Below, in pieces: positions 1-8,025 of a DNA stretch of 64,000 bases. A program made the position numbers and the translations under genes. The stretch lies in assembly GCF_000224335.1 (NCBI RefSeq), contig NZ_AFXZ01000050.1, positions 22,566 to 86,565 on the forward strand. The letters run 5' to 3'. The first letter of the stretch is position 1. Each line of letters starts with the position of its first letter. Source of the DNA: Bizionia argentinensis JUB59 (GTDB lineage: Bacteria > Bacteroidota > Bacteroidia > Flavobacteriales > Flavobacteriaceae). A model generated the notes under the pieces. That model was given only the letters and a program-made list of their open reading frames with translations. It searched no databases and had not been told where the DNA came from.

Positions 1-43
1 AGAAGTACTAATTAAAACCCTTGAAACATTTATAAATCAGTAG
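1..43 (+). CDS. 3' end of an upstream gene (partial)
   Basis: An open frame entering from the left edge reads EVLIKTLETFINQ and ends in TAG at 41-43. The next gene starts at 45, one base after the stop, so the two are probably co-transcribed. Too little protein is visible to name the family. Confidence 0.45.
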   Translation, partial: EVLIKTLETFINQ

Positions 44-44
44 T

Positions 45-230
45 ATGTCCAAGAAAAAAGCCTTTGCATTACGAATAAATGAAGAGATGCTCAAAGCCGT
101 TGAAAAATGGGCTTCAGATGAATTCCGAAGTACCAATGGTCAGATTGAGTGGATGCTTACGCAATATATAAAAGAACATAATCGAGAACCAAAATCTAAA
201 AAAAACACAACTAATAAAAGCGACTCCTAG
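45..230 (+). CDS. Arc-like ribbon-helix-helix DNA-binding protein
   Basis: A 61-residue protein. Residues about 4-11 (KKAFALRI) look like the DNA-contacting strand, and two helices follow at about 13-23 and 29-45, the fold of Arc/MetJ-type repressors, which bind operators as dimers of dimers. The tail from residue 46 is lysine- and asparagine-rich and probably disordered. The gene starts one base after the stop of the preceding gene. Its last codons form half of a terminator hairpin. The DNA target is unknown; in this family such small proteins often regulate their own operon, but no operator is evident here. Confidence 0.75.
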   Translation: MSKKKAFALRINEEMLKAVEKWASDEFRSTNGQIEWMLTQYIKEHNREPKSKKNTTNKSDS

Positions 231-243
231 AGTTGCTTTTTTT
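216..243 (+). terminator. Rho-independent terminator overlapping the stop codon of the ribbon-helix-helix gene
   Basis: AGCGACTC (219-226) pairs with GAGTTGCT (230-237) around a three-base loop, with a G-U pair, preceded by A residues and followed by seven T. The TAG stop at 228-230 lies in the loop and the base of the 3' arm, so ribosomes finishing the gene would cover the hairpin. Confidence 0.75.
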
Positions 244-285
244 AAACCTTAATTTTTGTATTTTGCAGCTTCAAATTAACCAATC

Positions 286-1593
286 ATGCAAGAACCTATT
301 TTCACCAACGACACGATTGTCTTTGGATTATTAATGCTTACACTCGGATTCATTTTTTATACAGAATCCATAAAAACAGGTTTTTGGCCTAAATTTTACA
401 AAATTGTCCCCGGTTTGTTTATGGCCTACATGTTACCCGCTGTACTAACAACATCAGGACTAATTGCTCCAGAATGGGAAACCGTTAACGAAGCTGGCGA
501 AATAACCAAAGAAAGTACAAGCTTATATTATATGGCCAGTAGGTACCTATTACCTGCCGCTTTGGTCTTAATGACATTAAGCATCGATTTAAAAGCTGTA
601 TTTAATTTAGGATGGAAAGCCTTGGTTATGTTTATAACAGGAACCGTTGGTATAGTTATTGGCGGTCCTATTGCGATTATTTTAATATCTATGGTTTCGC
701 CGGAAACAGTTGGAGGTGCTGGTCCTGATGCCGTTTGGCGTGGACTTTCTACTTTAGCTGGTAGTTGGATTGGCGGTGGTGCAAACCAAACAGCCATGTT
801 AGAAATTTATGGATATAACCAATCTGAATACGGAAAAATGGTATTTGTCGATATAGTCGTTGCCAATATTTGGATGGCGATTATTTTAATTGGCATAGGT
901 CGATCTAAAGCTATTGACAAGTGGTTAGGCGCAGACAATACGGCTATAGAAGCCTTAAAAGAAAAAGTGTCTTCTTTTGAACAAAGCGTGAAACGAAATC
1001 CATCCTTATCCGATATTATGATTATCGTAGCCATTGCTTTTGGAACCGTAAGTGCGGCCCACATAGGTGCCGGTATTTTAGCCCCATTTTTTACAGATGT
1101 TGTGGGTAATATAGAATCGCAGACCTTAAGAAACACATTCACTTTTTTAGATTCTCAATTCTTTTGGATGATTAGTATTGCAACTATAATTGCCGTTTTA
1201 CTATCTTTTACCAAAGCCAAAAATTACGAAGGTGCGGGGGCAAGTAAATATGGTTCTGTATTTATTTATATTTTAGTTGCTTCCATTGGTATGAAAATAG
1301 ATTTAGCCGCTATTTTTGATAATCCAGGCTTGATTGCTGTTGGATTAGTTTGGATGACTATCCATGCGGTTCTACTTATTATTATCGCTAAAATTATTAA
1401 AGCGCCTTATTTCTTTTTAGCAATAGGAAGTCAAGCCAATGTTGGTGGTGCCGCCTCTGCTCCAATTGTTGCAGCAGCTTTTCACCCATCGCTAGCAACG
1501 GTTGGCGTTATTTTGGCTGTATTTGGCTATGCCATTGGAACCATTGCTGCCATTGGTTGTACAATTTTAATGCGATTAGCAGCCGTCGGTTAG
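286..1593 (+). CDS. DUF819 family integral membrane protein
   Basis: A 435-residue protein with about ten hydrophobic segments. Two glycine/alanine-rich re-entrant-like motifs, GSWIGGGANQTAM near 159-171 and GSQANVGGAASAP near 382-394, sit at matching points of the two halves. This is the two-fold layout of the DUF819 (YjcL-like) family, whose members are thought to be transporters of unknown substrate. The gene follows a terminator, and the T-rich stretch around 250-268 may hold its promoter. The next gene, a lipoprotein, begins 50 bases later and may be co-transcribed. Family assignment is firm; function is unknown. Confidence 0.85.
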   Translation: MQEPIFTNDTIVFGLLMLTLGFIFYTESIKTGFWPKFYKIVPGLFMAYMLPAVLTTSGLIAPEWETVNEAGEITKESTSLYYMASRYLLPAALVLMTLSIDLKAVFNLGWKALVMFITGTVGIVIGGPIAIILISMVSPETVGGAGPDAVWRGLSTLAGSWIGGGANQTAMLEIYGYNQSEYGKMVFVDIVVANIWMAIILIGIGRSKAIDKWLGADNTAIEALKEKVSSFEQSVKRNPSLSDIMIIVAIAFGTVSAAHIGAGILAPFFTDVVGNIESQTLRNTFTFLDSQFFWMISIATIIAVLLSFTKAKNYEGAGASKYGSVFIYILVASIGMKIDLAAIFDNPGLIAVGLVWMTIHAVLLIIIAKIIKAPYFFLAIGSQANVGGAASAPIVAAAFHPSLATVGVILAVFGYAIGTIAAIGCTILMRLAAVG

Positions 1594-1643
1594 TATTTAA
1601 ACAATAATTATAAGATATTAGTGCCCTAAAATTATAAAAAACA

Positions 1644-2333
1644 ATGAAGAATTTACTCCTAATATTTGGTCTTTTACTTATCGTTTCTTGCGGCAAAGAA
1701 CAACATGACTTAACGGTTAAAGGAACAATTAAAGATTTAAAAAAAGGTACTTTATACTTGCAGAAGTTTCAAGATTCATCTTTTATTATCATTGATTCCT
1801 TGATTATTAATGGTGATTCCAATTTTGAACTTCATGCCAACTTGGATTCTCCTGAAGTATTTTTCCTTCGTTTGAATAAAACGAATTCAGACGCTTACGG
1901 TAAAATTCCTTTTTTCGCAGATAAAGGTGTAACGGTAATAAATACATCAGTAAAAGACTTCTCTCTTAACCCTGAAATTAAAGGATCTAAACAACACGTT
2001 GTTTTTGAAGAGTATTTTAAAATGATGGATCGCTATAATAATAAGAATCTAGATCTTATTAAAGCCGAATTCGATGCTAAAAATGATACTATTTTAATAG
2101 CAGCAAACAACAAAGCCTATCAAAATCTTATAAAAAGCAGATATTTATATACAGTTAACTTTGCTATTAAACATAAAGATAGTGAAGTAGCACCATATCT
2201 TGCCCTAACGGAAATTTACGATGCACAAACAAAATGGTTAGATACCATTAATAATTCCTTAACGCCAGAAATAAAAGCGTCTAAATACGGTAAAGAATTA
2301 GATGTGTTTATTAAGGATAGAAAAGCAAATTAA
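1644..2333 (+). CDS. DUF4369 domain-containing lipoprotein
   Basis: A 229-residue protein with a lipoprotein signal: a hydrophobic core at residues 4-14, then VSCG with Cys16 as the likely lipidated residue. Residues about 22-120 (HDLTVKGTIKDLKKGTLYLQ and following) match DUF4369, a beta-rich domain often found at the N-terminus of thioredoxin-like envelope proteins in Bacteroidetes. No CxxC thioredoxin motif follows; the second half is helical and lacks a recognisable catalytic site. It is probably anchored in the inner or outer membrane facing the periplasm. The decayed barrel gene lies directly downstream. Confidence 0.75.
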   Translation: MKNLLLIFGLLLIVSCGKEQHDLTVKGTIKDLKKGTLYLQKFQDSSFIIIDSLIINGDSNFELHANLDSPEVFFLRLNKTNSDAYGKIPFFADKGVTVINTSVKDFSLNPEIKGSKQHVVFEEYFKMMDRYNNKNLDLIKAEFDAKNDTILIAANNKAYQNLIKSRYLYTVNFAIKHKDSEVAPYLALTEIYDAQTKWLDTINNSLTPEIKASKYGKELDVFIKDRKAN

Positions 2334-2406
2334 ATTCGGTTTAAACTTCAGTCTGAAGATTTTATTTAAGGTAAGTTTTTTATCGTGAAATCCATTTTGT
2401 AAAATT

Positions 2407-3001
2407 ATGATAATCAAATCATTTACTTTATACACTGCGCTATCATCTTGTAGTGTGCGCTTCTCATAACATCATAGCGCAACCAAATAAAGGTGATATC
2501 TAAAAGTTTCTATAGGCATAGGATTTAGTTTCTCATTTGCAGAAGAATCTAATGTTTACGTCACGAGATTTTATGGACAAGCTGAATATGTGTATGGCAT
2601 ACTAAATGGTTTGGTGTGAAATCCTATGCTGGATTTATTTTGACTTCCAAAGACAAAAATGATGATTAAGAAACAGCTTTAGAATATGAAGTTACAACTA
2701 ATACGTTCTTAATTGGAAGTAAAATACGTATTGCAACACCTATTCCTTATGTTGCGCCTTAATTTGAAATTGGTATTGGCGCTTCAATTGGCTCATTTAA
2801 AAATATAACACTTTAACCAACATTGATAAAACGGAGTCGTTCTACATATTCCCCTCGCCATTGGATTGGCAATTAGCCCTAACCATGACTTTGAAATTGA
2901 ATTCACTTATTATACTTCCACCAAACAATCGAACAAACTGCAGGAGCGGCGGATATCGGTTTTTAGCTTCCTTTATAAAACATTATCTTATACTCTATAG
3001 A
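2407..3001 (+). pseudogene. Decayed outer-membrane beta-barrel (porin-like) protein gene
   Basis: No intact frame exists, but successive frames read as a typical small barrel: a start MIIKSFTLYTALSS (2407), then KVSIGIGFSFSFAEES (from about 2502), WFGVKSYAGFILTSKD (from about 2611), IGSKIRIATPIPYVAP-stop-FEIGIGASIGSF (about 2714-2800) and HIPLAIGLAISPNHDFEIEF (about 2847 onward). Several stops stand where a CAA or GAA would be expected, and frame changes occur near 2450, 2500, 2608 and 2815. The alternating small/aromatic strand pattern supports an outer-membrane barrel of about 190 residues. The rest of 2334-3071 shows only a weak hairpin near 2347-2360. Confidence 0.7.
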
Positions 3002-3071
3002 AGTAATCAGGCTTCCTAAATATAAATCTGTAGAATTTAGGATTCACAAAGTAAACTGTATTGTATAAAAC

Positions 3072-3106
3072 AAAAAAACTCCAAACTATTTCTAGTATTG
3101 GAGTTT
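3072..3106 (-). terminator. Rho-independent terminator of tRNA-Thr
   Basis: On the minus strand AAACTCCAA (3106-3098) pairs with TTGGAGTTT (3084-3076) and is followed by a run of T to 3072. It lies ten bases beyond the tRNA 3' end. Confidence 0.85.
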
Positions 3107-3115
3107 AAACTTAAG

Positions 3116-3189
3116 AGCCGATAGAGGGACTCGAACCCACGACCTGCTGATTACAAATCAGCTGCTCTAGCCAGCTGAGCTACATCGGC
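3116..3189 (-). tRNA. tRNA-Thr (anticodon TGT), copy 1
   Basis: A 74-base cloverleaf on the minus strand. The anticodon stem CTGA/TCAG encloses the loop TTTGTAA with anticodon TGT, reading ACA. The acceptor arm GCCGATG pairs with TATCGGC (one G-U pair at position 7-66), and the T arm is GTGGGTTCGAGTCCC. CCA is not encoded. It has its own consensus promoter and terminator, so it is a single-gene unit. A second copy at 21407-21480 differs by one acceptor-stem base. Confidence 0.97.
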
Positions 3190-3200
3190 AAAACAAGATG

Positions 3201-3230
3201 CAAATATAATCCTGAAAATTGTATTTGCAA
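3201..3230 (-). promoter_or_regulatory. Bacteroidetes-type promoter of tRNA-Thr copy 1
   Basis: On the minus strand TTG (3230-3228), a 19-base spacer, then TATATTTG (3208-3201): an exact match to the TTG/TAnnTTTG pattern, placing the start about six bases before the tRNA. Confidence 0.85.
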
Positions 3231-3246
3231 CTATATTTATGTTTTT

Positions 3247-3516
3247 TTATCCTAGTTTGTTGATTTTTTCAATTAATGCACGTCCTTTTTCTTCAAGTTC
3301 CGTATTAATTGCTTTAAAGTGCGCTTTTTTATCTTCTACACCTCTATCGTTTACTTTTACAATTAATGTATCAAACGTTACAATAGCTTCGTCAATAATT
3401 GCTTCACTCTTTTTAGTATCTTTGTCTGTGTTCGTGTATTCCCAAACATAAACTGCTTCAATAATATCACCTAAAACATAATTGATGTCCTTTTTTAGGT
3501 CTCTCTTATTTGCCAT
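3247..3516 (-). CDS. Conserved hypothetical small helical protein
   Basis: An 89-residue protein, charged and predicted almost wholly alpha-helical: residues 4-25 (RDLKKDINYVLGDIIEAVYV), 33-55 and 60-87. No signal peptide, membrane segment or metal motif is visible, so it is probably cytoplasmic. Proteins of this look are common in flavobacteria, but I do not recognise a named function. It stands alone between the tRNA-Thr promoter and the manA operon; a TACTTTTG element at 3545-3538 should drive it. Confidence 0.65.
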   Translation of the reverse strand: MANKRDLKKDINYVLGDIIEAVYVWEYTNTDKDTKKSEAIIDEAIVTFDTLIVKVNDRGVEDKKAHFKAINTELEEKGRALIEKINKLG

Positions 3517-3537
3517 AATGTTAATTTTAAATTTTTA

Positions 3538-3545
3538 CAAAAGTA
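3538..3545 (-). promoter_or_regulatory. -7 element of the small hypothetical gene
   Basis: TACTTTTG on the minus strand, 22 bases before the ATG at 3516. A TTG lies 22 bases further upstream (3570-3568), somewhat beyond the usual spacing. Confidence 0.5.
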
Positions 3546-3612
3546 GTTAATTTAATTGTATTACCTACAATTTAGAATATACCATTAAAATAAAGACGTG
3601 TTTTTTTCTACA

Positions 3613-4584
3613 TCACACATAAACCTCTAATAATGTGGCGTTTTCCGTTATCAAATTCACCGTTTTTAGAGCCGCAGGAATTAAAACAGTTTCACCAGCT
3701 TTTAAAGTTGTACTAAAACCATTCGCATTTATGGTAATTTCACCGGCGACGCACATATATATGAGAAAAGAATCATGGGTGTTAGATTTTATAATGGGTG
3801 TCGTGATATTTAAATAGTTAGTTGTAAAATACGAACAATTTAGCATCAAATTCGCCTTATTTTCATCTTTTGAATAGCTTACTCTAAAATTATCGGGCAT
3901 ATTAAAATTAAAAGCTTCTATAGCTAAATCGTTGTGTAATTCTCGCCTATTTCCAGCTTCATCAACCCGATCCCAATCGTATACGCGATAAGTAATATCG
4001 CTAGTTTGCTGAATTTCTGCTAATAAAACCCCTGCCCCAATGGCATGCACCCGCCCGCCATCAATAAAATAGGAGTCGCCCGTTTTAACGTTATCGAAAT
4101 TAAGAATTTCCGGCAACGTTTTTTCTTCTAGATGTTTGTTGTAGGTATCCGAATCCATAGGCTGATTAAAACCAACAATTAGTTTGGCATCAGGGTCAGC
4201 TTGCATGACATACCACATTTCAGTTTTCCCAAAGGAATTATGCCGCTTGGCTGCAAGCGCATCATTAGGATGCAATTGGATTGAGAGATCTTCTTTAGCG
4301 TCAATAAATTTTATGAGTAACGGAAAGGTGTTCCCAAATTCTACATAATTTTTTTCACCTATCAAATCGGCTTTAAATGTACTTAATAACTGCTTTAAGG
4401 AATTCCCCTTTAATTCACCATTCGCAATAATAGATGTATCACCTTCCACATCACTAATTTCCCAACTCTCGCCAATATTTTTTACCTGCGATGATTTATT
4501 GAGAATATTTTTTAATTTCTCTCCACCCCAAATTTTAGATTTTAAAATGGGTTCAAACTTTATAGGATAGAGGGTGTTTTTCAT
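3613..4584 (-). CDS. manA: Mannose-6-phosphate isomerase, class I
   Basis: A 323-residue cupin enzyme that interconverts fructose-6-phosphate and mannose-6-phosphate, feeding GDP-sugar and glycan synthesis. The zinc-site motif QLHPND is at 103-108, GKTEMWYV at 119-126, GRVHAIG at 177-183 and QQTSDITYRVYDWDR at 192-206, all hallmarks of the class I family. The length fits the short bacterial form (YvyI/ManA type). The gene is last of a tight minus-strand operon: queD ends three bases before its ATG. Cytoplasmic; no unusual features. Confidence 0.93.
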   Translation of the reverse strand: MKNTLYPIKFEPILKSKIWGGEKLKNILNKSSQVKNIGESWEISDVEGDTSIIANGELKGNSLKQLLSTFKADLIGEKNYVEFGNTFPLLIKFIDAKEDLSIQLHPNDALAAKRHNSFGKTEMWYVMQADPDAKLIVGFNQPMDSDTYNKHLEEKTLPEILNFDNVKTGDSYFIDGGRVHAIGAGVLLAEIQQTSDITYRVYDWDRVDEAGNRRELHNDLAIEAFNFNMPDNFRVSYSKDENKANLMLNCSYFTTNYLNITTPIIKSNTHDSFLIYMCVAGEITINANGFSTTLKAGETVLIPAALKTVNLITENATLLEVYV

Positions 4585-4587
4585 ATT

Positions 4588-4998
4588 TTACTTACCGGAA
4601 TATGTTACAAAATTTCTTGGAGTTTCATACAAGGTGATTTCCAAGTCCAAATTGGATAACAATTTTGGTTTTAATTTATTGAAAATGACGACTGCTATAT
4701 TTTCTGCTGTCGGATTTAAATCTTTAAATTCTGGCACATCCAAATTAAAGTTTTTATGATCGAAGGCATCTTCAATTTCAGTTTTAATTAGATCCTTTAA
4801 AACTTTTACATCTAGAACGTAACCTGTTTCTTGATCAATTTCGCCAGTAACACTCACAGTTAAATCATAATTGTGCCCATGAAAACTAGGGTTGTTACAT
4901 TTCCCGAATACCGTATCGTTCTTTTCATCAGACCAATCTTTTCTATATAAGCGATGTGCAGCATTAAAATGAGCCTTTCGACTAACAGTTACTATCAT
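4588..4998 (-). CDS. queD: 6-carboxytetrahydropterin synthase / 6-pyruvoyl-tetrahydropterin synthase family
   Basis: A 136-residue member of the T-fold PTPS/QueD family, acting on dihydroneopterin triphosphate at the start of queuosine or pterin synthesis. Zinc ligands His15, His40 and His42 and catalytic Cys34 are present. The active-site sequence is CNNPSFHGHNY, spaced as in animal 6-pyruvoyl-tetrahydropterin synthases (Cys-x5-HGH), not the Cys-x3-HGH I associate with E. coli QueD, so the product is not certain. DHKNFN near 79-84 and the late YETPRN are also conserved. The start overlaps the idi stop by four bases (ATGA), indicating translational coupling. Confidence 0.85.
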   Translation of the reverse strand: MIVTVSRKAHFNAAHRLYRKDWSDEKNDTVFGKCNNPSFHGHNYDLTVSVTGEIDQETGYVLDVKVLKDLIKTEIEDAFDHKNFNLDVPEFKDLNPTAENIAVVIFNKLKPKLLSNLDLEITLYETPRNFVTYSGK

Positions 4999-5522
4999 TT
5001 TTTAATAATATTAATATGTTCGTAAAACTTTTCAAAAATAATTTTAAACCAAGCGGTATATAAATCTGGCAGCGCTTTAATATCTGCTTTAACAGCATCC
5101 AGAGACATCCATTTCCATTCCGCTACTTCATCAGGATTAATATTTGGAACATCATTATAATAGCCAATCATAACATGGTCAAATTCATGTTCTGTTAAAC
5201 CATTATCAAAAGGCGCTTTATATATAAAAGAAATGGTTTCTTCCAAATCGGTTACAAAACCCATTTCTTCTTGCAGGCGTCGCTTACCAGCTTGAATATT
5301 GGTTTCTCCATCTCGTTGATGACTACAACATGTATTGGTCCATAATCCAGGCGTATGATATTTATGCAAAGCACGTTGCTGTAACATTAACTCATTCTTT
5401 TGGTTAAAAACAAATACGGAAAAGGCACGATGTAATTGCGCCTTTTCATGCGCTTCCATTTTGCCCATCAGACCAATTTGTTCATCGTTTTCGTTTACTA
5501 AAATTACTTGTTCTTCAATCAT
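4995..5522 (-). CDS. idi: Isopentenyl-diphosphate delta-isomerase, type I
   Basis: A 175-residue Nudix-fold enzyme converting isopentenyl diphosphate to dimethylallyl diphosphate for isoprenoid (quinone, carotenoid, undecaprenyl) synthesis. The catalytic cysteine lies in TNTCCSH (62-68, Cys66 by alignment with TNSVCGH), the Nudix-like RRLQEEMG is at 81-88, and the acidic metal-binding EHEFDHV near 114-120 is intact. First gene of idi-queD-manA, an unusual mix of pathways but tightly spaced. It faces prfC across 125 bases. Confidence 0.93.
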   Translation of the reverse strand: MIEEQVILVNENDEQIGLMGKMEAHEKAQLHRAFSVFVFNQKNELMLQQRALHKYHTPGLWTNTCCSHQRDGETNIQAGKRRLQEEMGFVTDLEETISFIYKAPFDNGLTEHEFDHVMIGYYNDVPNINPDEVAEWKWMSLDAVKADIKALPDLYTAWFKIIFEKFYEHINIIKK

Positions 5523-5618
5523 AGTGTAAAAATACCAATCAAAACATTAATAATCCAACAAACTCATAACAAAATTAAAAAGCATCAAATGCATGTCATA
5601 TTTTGCATAGATAAAATG

Positions 5619-5626
5619 TATCTTTG
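5619..5626 (+). promoter_or_regulatory. -7 element of the prfC promoter
   Basis: TATCTTTG matches TAnnTTTG exactly and lies 21 bases before the ATG. No good TTG sits at the usual distance upstream; TTTTG at 5601-5605 is too close. Confidence 0.55.
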
Positions 5627-5647
5627 TGACCCATTTTAAAGCAAAAT

Positions 5648-7234
5648 ATGAGTTTTATATCAGAAATAAAAAGACGACGTACTTTTGGAATTATTGCGCA
5701 TCCCGATGCTGGTAAAACCACCTTAACCGAAAAATTATTATTGTTCGGTGGCGCTATTCAAGAAGCAGGTGCCGTAAAAAGCAATAAAATTAAAAAAGGA
5801 GCTACAAGTGACTTTATGGAAATAGAGCGCCAACGTGGTATTTCTGTTGCCACATCTGTTTTAGCGTTTGAGTATGAAGGTACTAAAATCAATATTCTAG
5901 ATACTCCTGGACATAAGGATTTTGCTGAAGATACTTTTAGAACTCTAACCGCAGTAGATAGTGTCATTGTGGTTGTAGACGTTGCTAAAGGGGTTGAGGA
6001 ACAGACCGAAAAATTAGTTGAAGTTTGTAGAATGCGAAACATTCCTATGATTGTGTTTATTAATAAACTGGATCGAGAAGGTAAAGATGCATTTGATTTG
6101 TTGGATGAAGTGGAGCAAAAATTAGGCCTACATGTAATTCCAATGAGTTTTCCAATTGGTATGGGTTACGATTTTAAAGGTATCTATAATCTTTGGGAAA
6201 AGAATATTAACTTATTTAGCGGTAATAGTAGGAAGGATATTGAAGAAACAATTGAGATTTCAGATTTAAACTCTAAAGAAATCGATGAACTCATTGGTGA
6301 AAAAGCTGCCAATACATTACGTGAAGAAATAGAATTAGTAGAAGGTATTTATCCGGATTTTGATAGAGAGGCCTACTTAAATGGTGACCAACAACCTGTA
6401 TTTTTCGGTTCAGCTTTAAATAATTTTGGTGTGCGCGAATTATTGGATTGTTTCGTCGAAATTGCTCCAAAACCTAGACCTAAACAAAGTGAAGAGCGTA
6501 TAGTAAAACCAGAAGAAAAAGATTTTACTGGTTTTGTTTTTAAAATACATGCCAATATGGATCCAAACCATAGAGACCGTTTAGCGTTTATTAAAATTGT
6601 TTCGGGTATGTTTGAGCGAAACAAACCGTATTTGCACGTTAGGAATAATAAAAAGATGAAATTTTCTAGCCCAAATGCCTTTTTTGCAGAGAAGAAGGAA
6701 ATAGTAGACATTTCATATCCTGGTGATATTGTAGGTATACATGATACTGGTAATTTCAAAATTGGCGATACTTTAACTCAAGGAGAAATTATAAACTACA
6801 AGGGTGTTCCAAGTTTTAGTCCGGAACACTTTAGATATATAAACAATGCTGATCCATTAAAATCGAAACAACTATATAAAGGAATTGATCAGCTAATGGA
6901 TGAAGGTGTTGCTCAGTTATTTACTTTAGAGCTCAACGGTCGTAAAGTAATTGGAACTGTAGGTGCTTTACAATATGAAGTTATTCAATACCGATTAGAA
7001 CACGAATATGGTGCCAAATGTACATATGAAAACTTAAATGTACACAAAGCGTGTTGGGTTGAAGCCGATGATATTAAAAACGATGAATACAAGGAATTTA
7101 TACGTGTTAAAGCACGCTATTTGGCAAAAGATAAACATGATCAATTGGTGTTTTTAGCCGATTCGCCATTTTCTTTACAAATGACGCAGCAAAAGTATCC
7201 AAGTATTAAGTTTCACTACACATCGGAGTTTTAA
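5648..7234 (+). CDS. prfC: Peptide chain release factor 3
   Basis: A 528-residue translational GTPase that recycles RF1/RF2 from the ribosome after peptide release. The G-domain shows AHPDAGKTT (17-25), the RF3-type switch region GATSDFMEIERQRGIS, DTPGH, and NKLD. The order G domain, EF-Tu-like domain II, RF3-specific domain III and the full length match the family. It stands alone on the plus strand with its own -7 element, and a strong terminator follows 200 bases later. Nothing unusual in the protein. Confidence 0.95.
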   Translation: MSFISEIKRRRTFGIIAHPDAGKTTLTEKLLLFGGAIQEAGAVKSNKIKKGATSDFMEIERQRGISVATSVLAFEYEGTKINILDTPGHKDFAEDTFRTLTAVDSVIVVVDVAKGVEEQTEKLVEVCRMRNIPMIVFINKLDREGKDAFDLLDEVEQKLGLHVIPMSFPIGMGYDFKGIYNLWEKNINLFSGNSRKDIEETIEISDLNSKEIDELIGEKAANTLREEIELVEGIYPDFDREAYLNGDQQPVFFGSALNNFGVRELLDCFVEIAPKPRPKQSEERIVKPEEKDFTGFVFKIHANMDPNHRDRLAFIKIVSGMFERNKPYLHVRNNKKMKFSSPNAFFAEKKEIVDISYPGDIVGIHDTGNFKIGDTLTQGEIINYKGVPSFSPEHFRYINNADPLKSKQLYKGIDQLMDEGVAQLFTLELNGRKVIGTVGALQYEVIQYRLEHEYGAKCTYENLNVHKACWVEADDIKNDEYKEFIRVKARYLAKDKHDQLVFLADSPFSLQMTQQKYPSIKFHYTSEF

Positions 7235-7433
7235 ATACGAGTAGATCCATATGTATGTTAATGGACGAGTACAGTGAACCAGTGCTATCTAACGTATTTA
7301 AACAACCTGTGATTCCTTTAATAAATTTAAAGACGAAGTAATATTGGAGAGATAATTACGCAAACGAAGAGGTGTCTTTTAAGCATATTTATATGTTGCT
7401 TAAATTAAGAAGCAATTTTTTCGGATAAAATAT
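7235..7433. other. Non-coding stretch after prfC
   Basis: Contains no convincing gene. A weak hairpin, TTGCTT with AAGCAA at about 7397-7414, followed by six T, could be a first terminator for prfC. A short plus-strand run reading VFKQPVIPLINLKTK (about 7290-7335) hints at gene debris but cannot be assigned. Confidence 0.35.
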
Positions 7434-7476
7434 AAAAATCCCATTGAAATAATTTCAATGGGATTTTTTATTTTTA
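7434..7476 (+). terminator. Strong terminator after prfC, possibly bidirectional
   Basis: AAAATCCCATTGAAA (7435-7449) pairs perfectly with TTTCAATGGGATTTT (7453-7467), with T-rich sequence after it and A-rich sequence before it. It could stop prfC from the left and the DUF3467 transcript from the right. Confidence 0.85.
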
Positions 7477-7747
7477 ATCTTGACCGGTAAGCTAAAATTT
7501 AGAGTAATTGGAGGTTGCTATTAATTAAGTATTTTGAGCACCTCTGTAAAAATATTCCAAATATTCAAAAGTCTAGTTCCAAATTAAGCTTGACCAGTTG
7601 GGCCGAAATTAAGTGGAATTGGAGGTTGCTCATAATTAAGTATTTTGAGCACCTCTGTAAAAATATTCCAAATATTCAAAAGTCTAGCTCCAAATTAAGC
7701 TTGACCAGTTGGGCCGAAATTAAGTGGAATTGGAGGTTGCTCATAAT
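7476..7747 (-). repeat. Tandem copies of the DUF3467 gene 3' end (111-bp period)
   Basis: 7526-7636 and 7637-7747 are 111-base tandem units that differ at a single position (T7577 versus C7688). Each unit carries, on the minus strand, the last codons of the neighbouring gene (YEQPPIPLNFGPTGQA plus stop) and a 58-base spacer. A third, diverged copy of the gene end lies at about 7476-7525. The only copy joined to a full gene is 7695-7747. An apparent plus-strand frame through the repeats is a by-product. Confidence 0.9.
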
Positions 7748-8012
7748 CCTTGATTTCACCATGAGCATTTTCAAAACGAGTTATGTTTTCACCTAGAGCT
7801 TTTAATAAGCGCTTGGCATGTTGTGGTGTTAAAATAATACGAGATTTCACCTTGCTCTTTGGTGTGCCCGGCATAACACTTACAAAATCGACAACAAATT
7901 CCGAAACTGAATGATTAATAATAGCTAAATTGGAATAGGTTCCTTCAGCTACTTTTTCATCAATTTCAATATTTATTTGTCCTTGGTTTTTTTGATTTGG
8001 TTTGTCACTCAT
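7695..8012 (-). CDS. DUF3467 domain-containing protein
   Basis: A 105-residue cytoplasmic protein. Residues about 14-85 (INIEIDEKVAEGTYSNLAII, then DFVSVMPGTPKSKVKSRIIL and TPQHAKRLLKALGENI) match DUF3467, a small domain of unknown function widespread in bacteria. The C-terminal tail YEQPPIPLNFGPTGQA is the part duplicated downstream. The gene follows rpoC in the same direction, but a strong terminator fills the gap and no TAnnTTTG element is visible, so it may depend on read-through or on a promoter inside rpoC. Family is clear, role unknown. Confidence 0.85.
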   Translation of the reverse strand: MSDKPNQKNQGQINIEIDEKVAEGTYSNLAIINHSVSEFVVDFVSVMPGTPKSKVKSRIILTPQHAKRLLKALGENITRFENAHGEIKDYEQPPIPLNFGPTGQA

Positions 8013-8025
8013 AATATTATAGTAT

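Noticed and set aside
7476..7747. Possible CRISPR-like repeats
   Set aside because: Period of 111 bases, the spacers are themselves copies, and each unit carries a gene end; no cas genes nearby.
7515..7796. 93-codon plus-strand frame with two repeated blocks
   Set aside because: Produced by the 111-base repeat, whose length is a multiple of three; the minus-strand gene explains the region.
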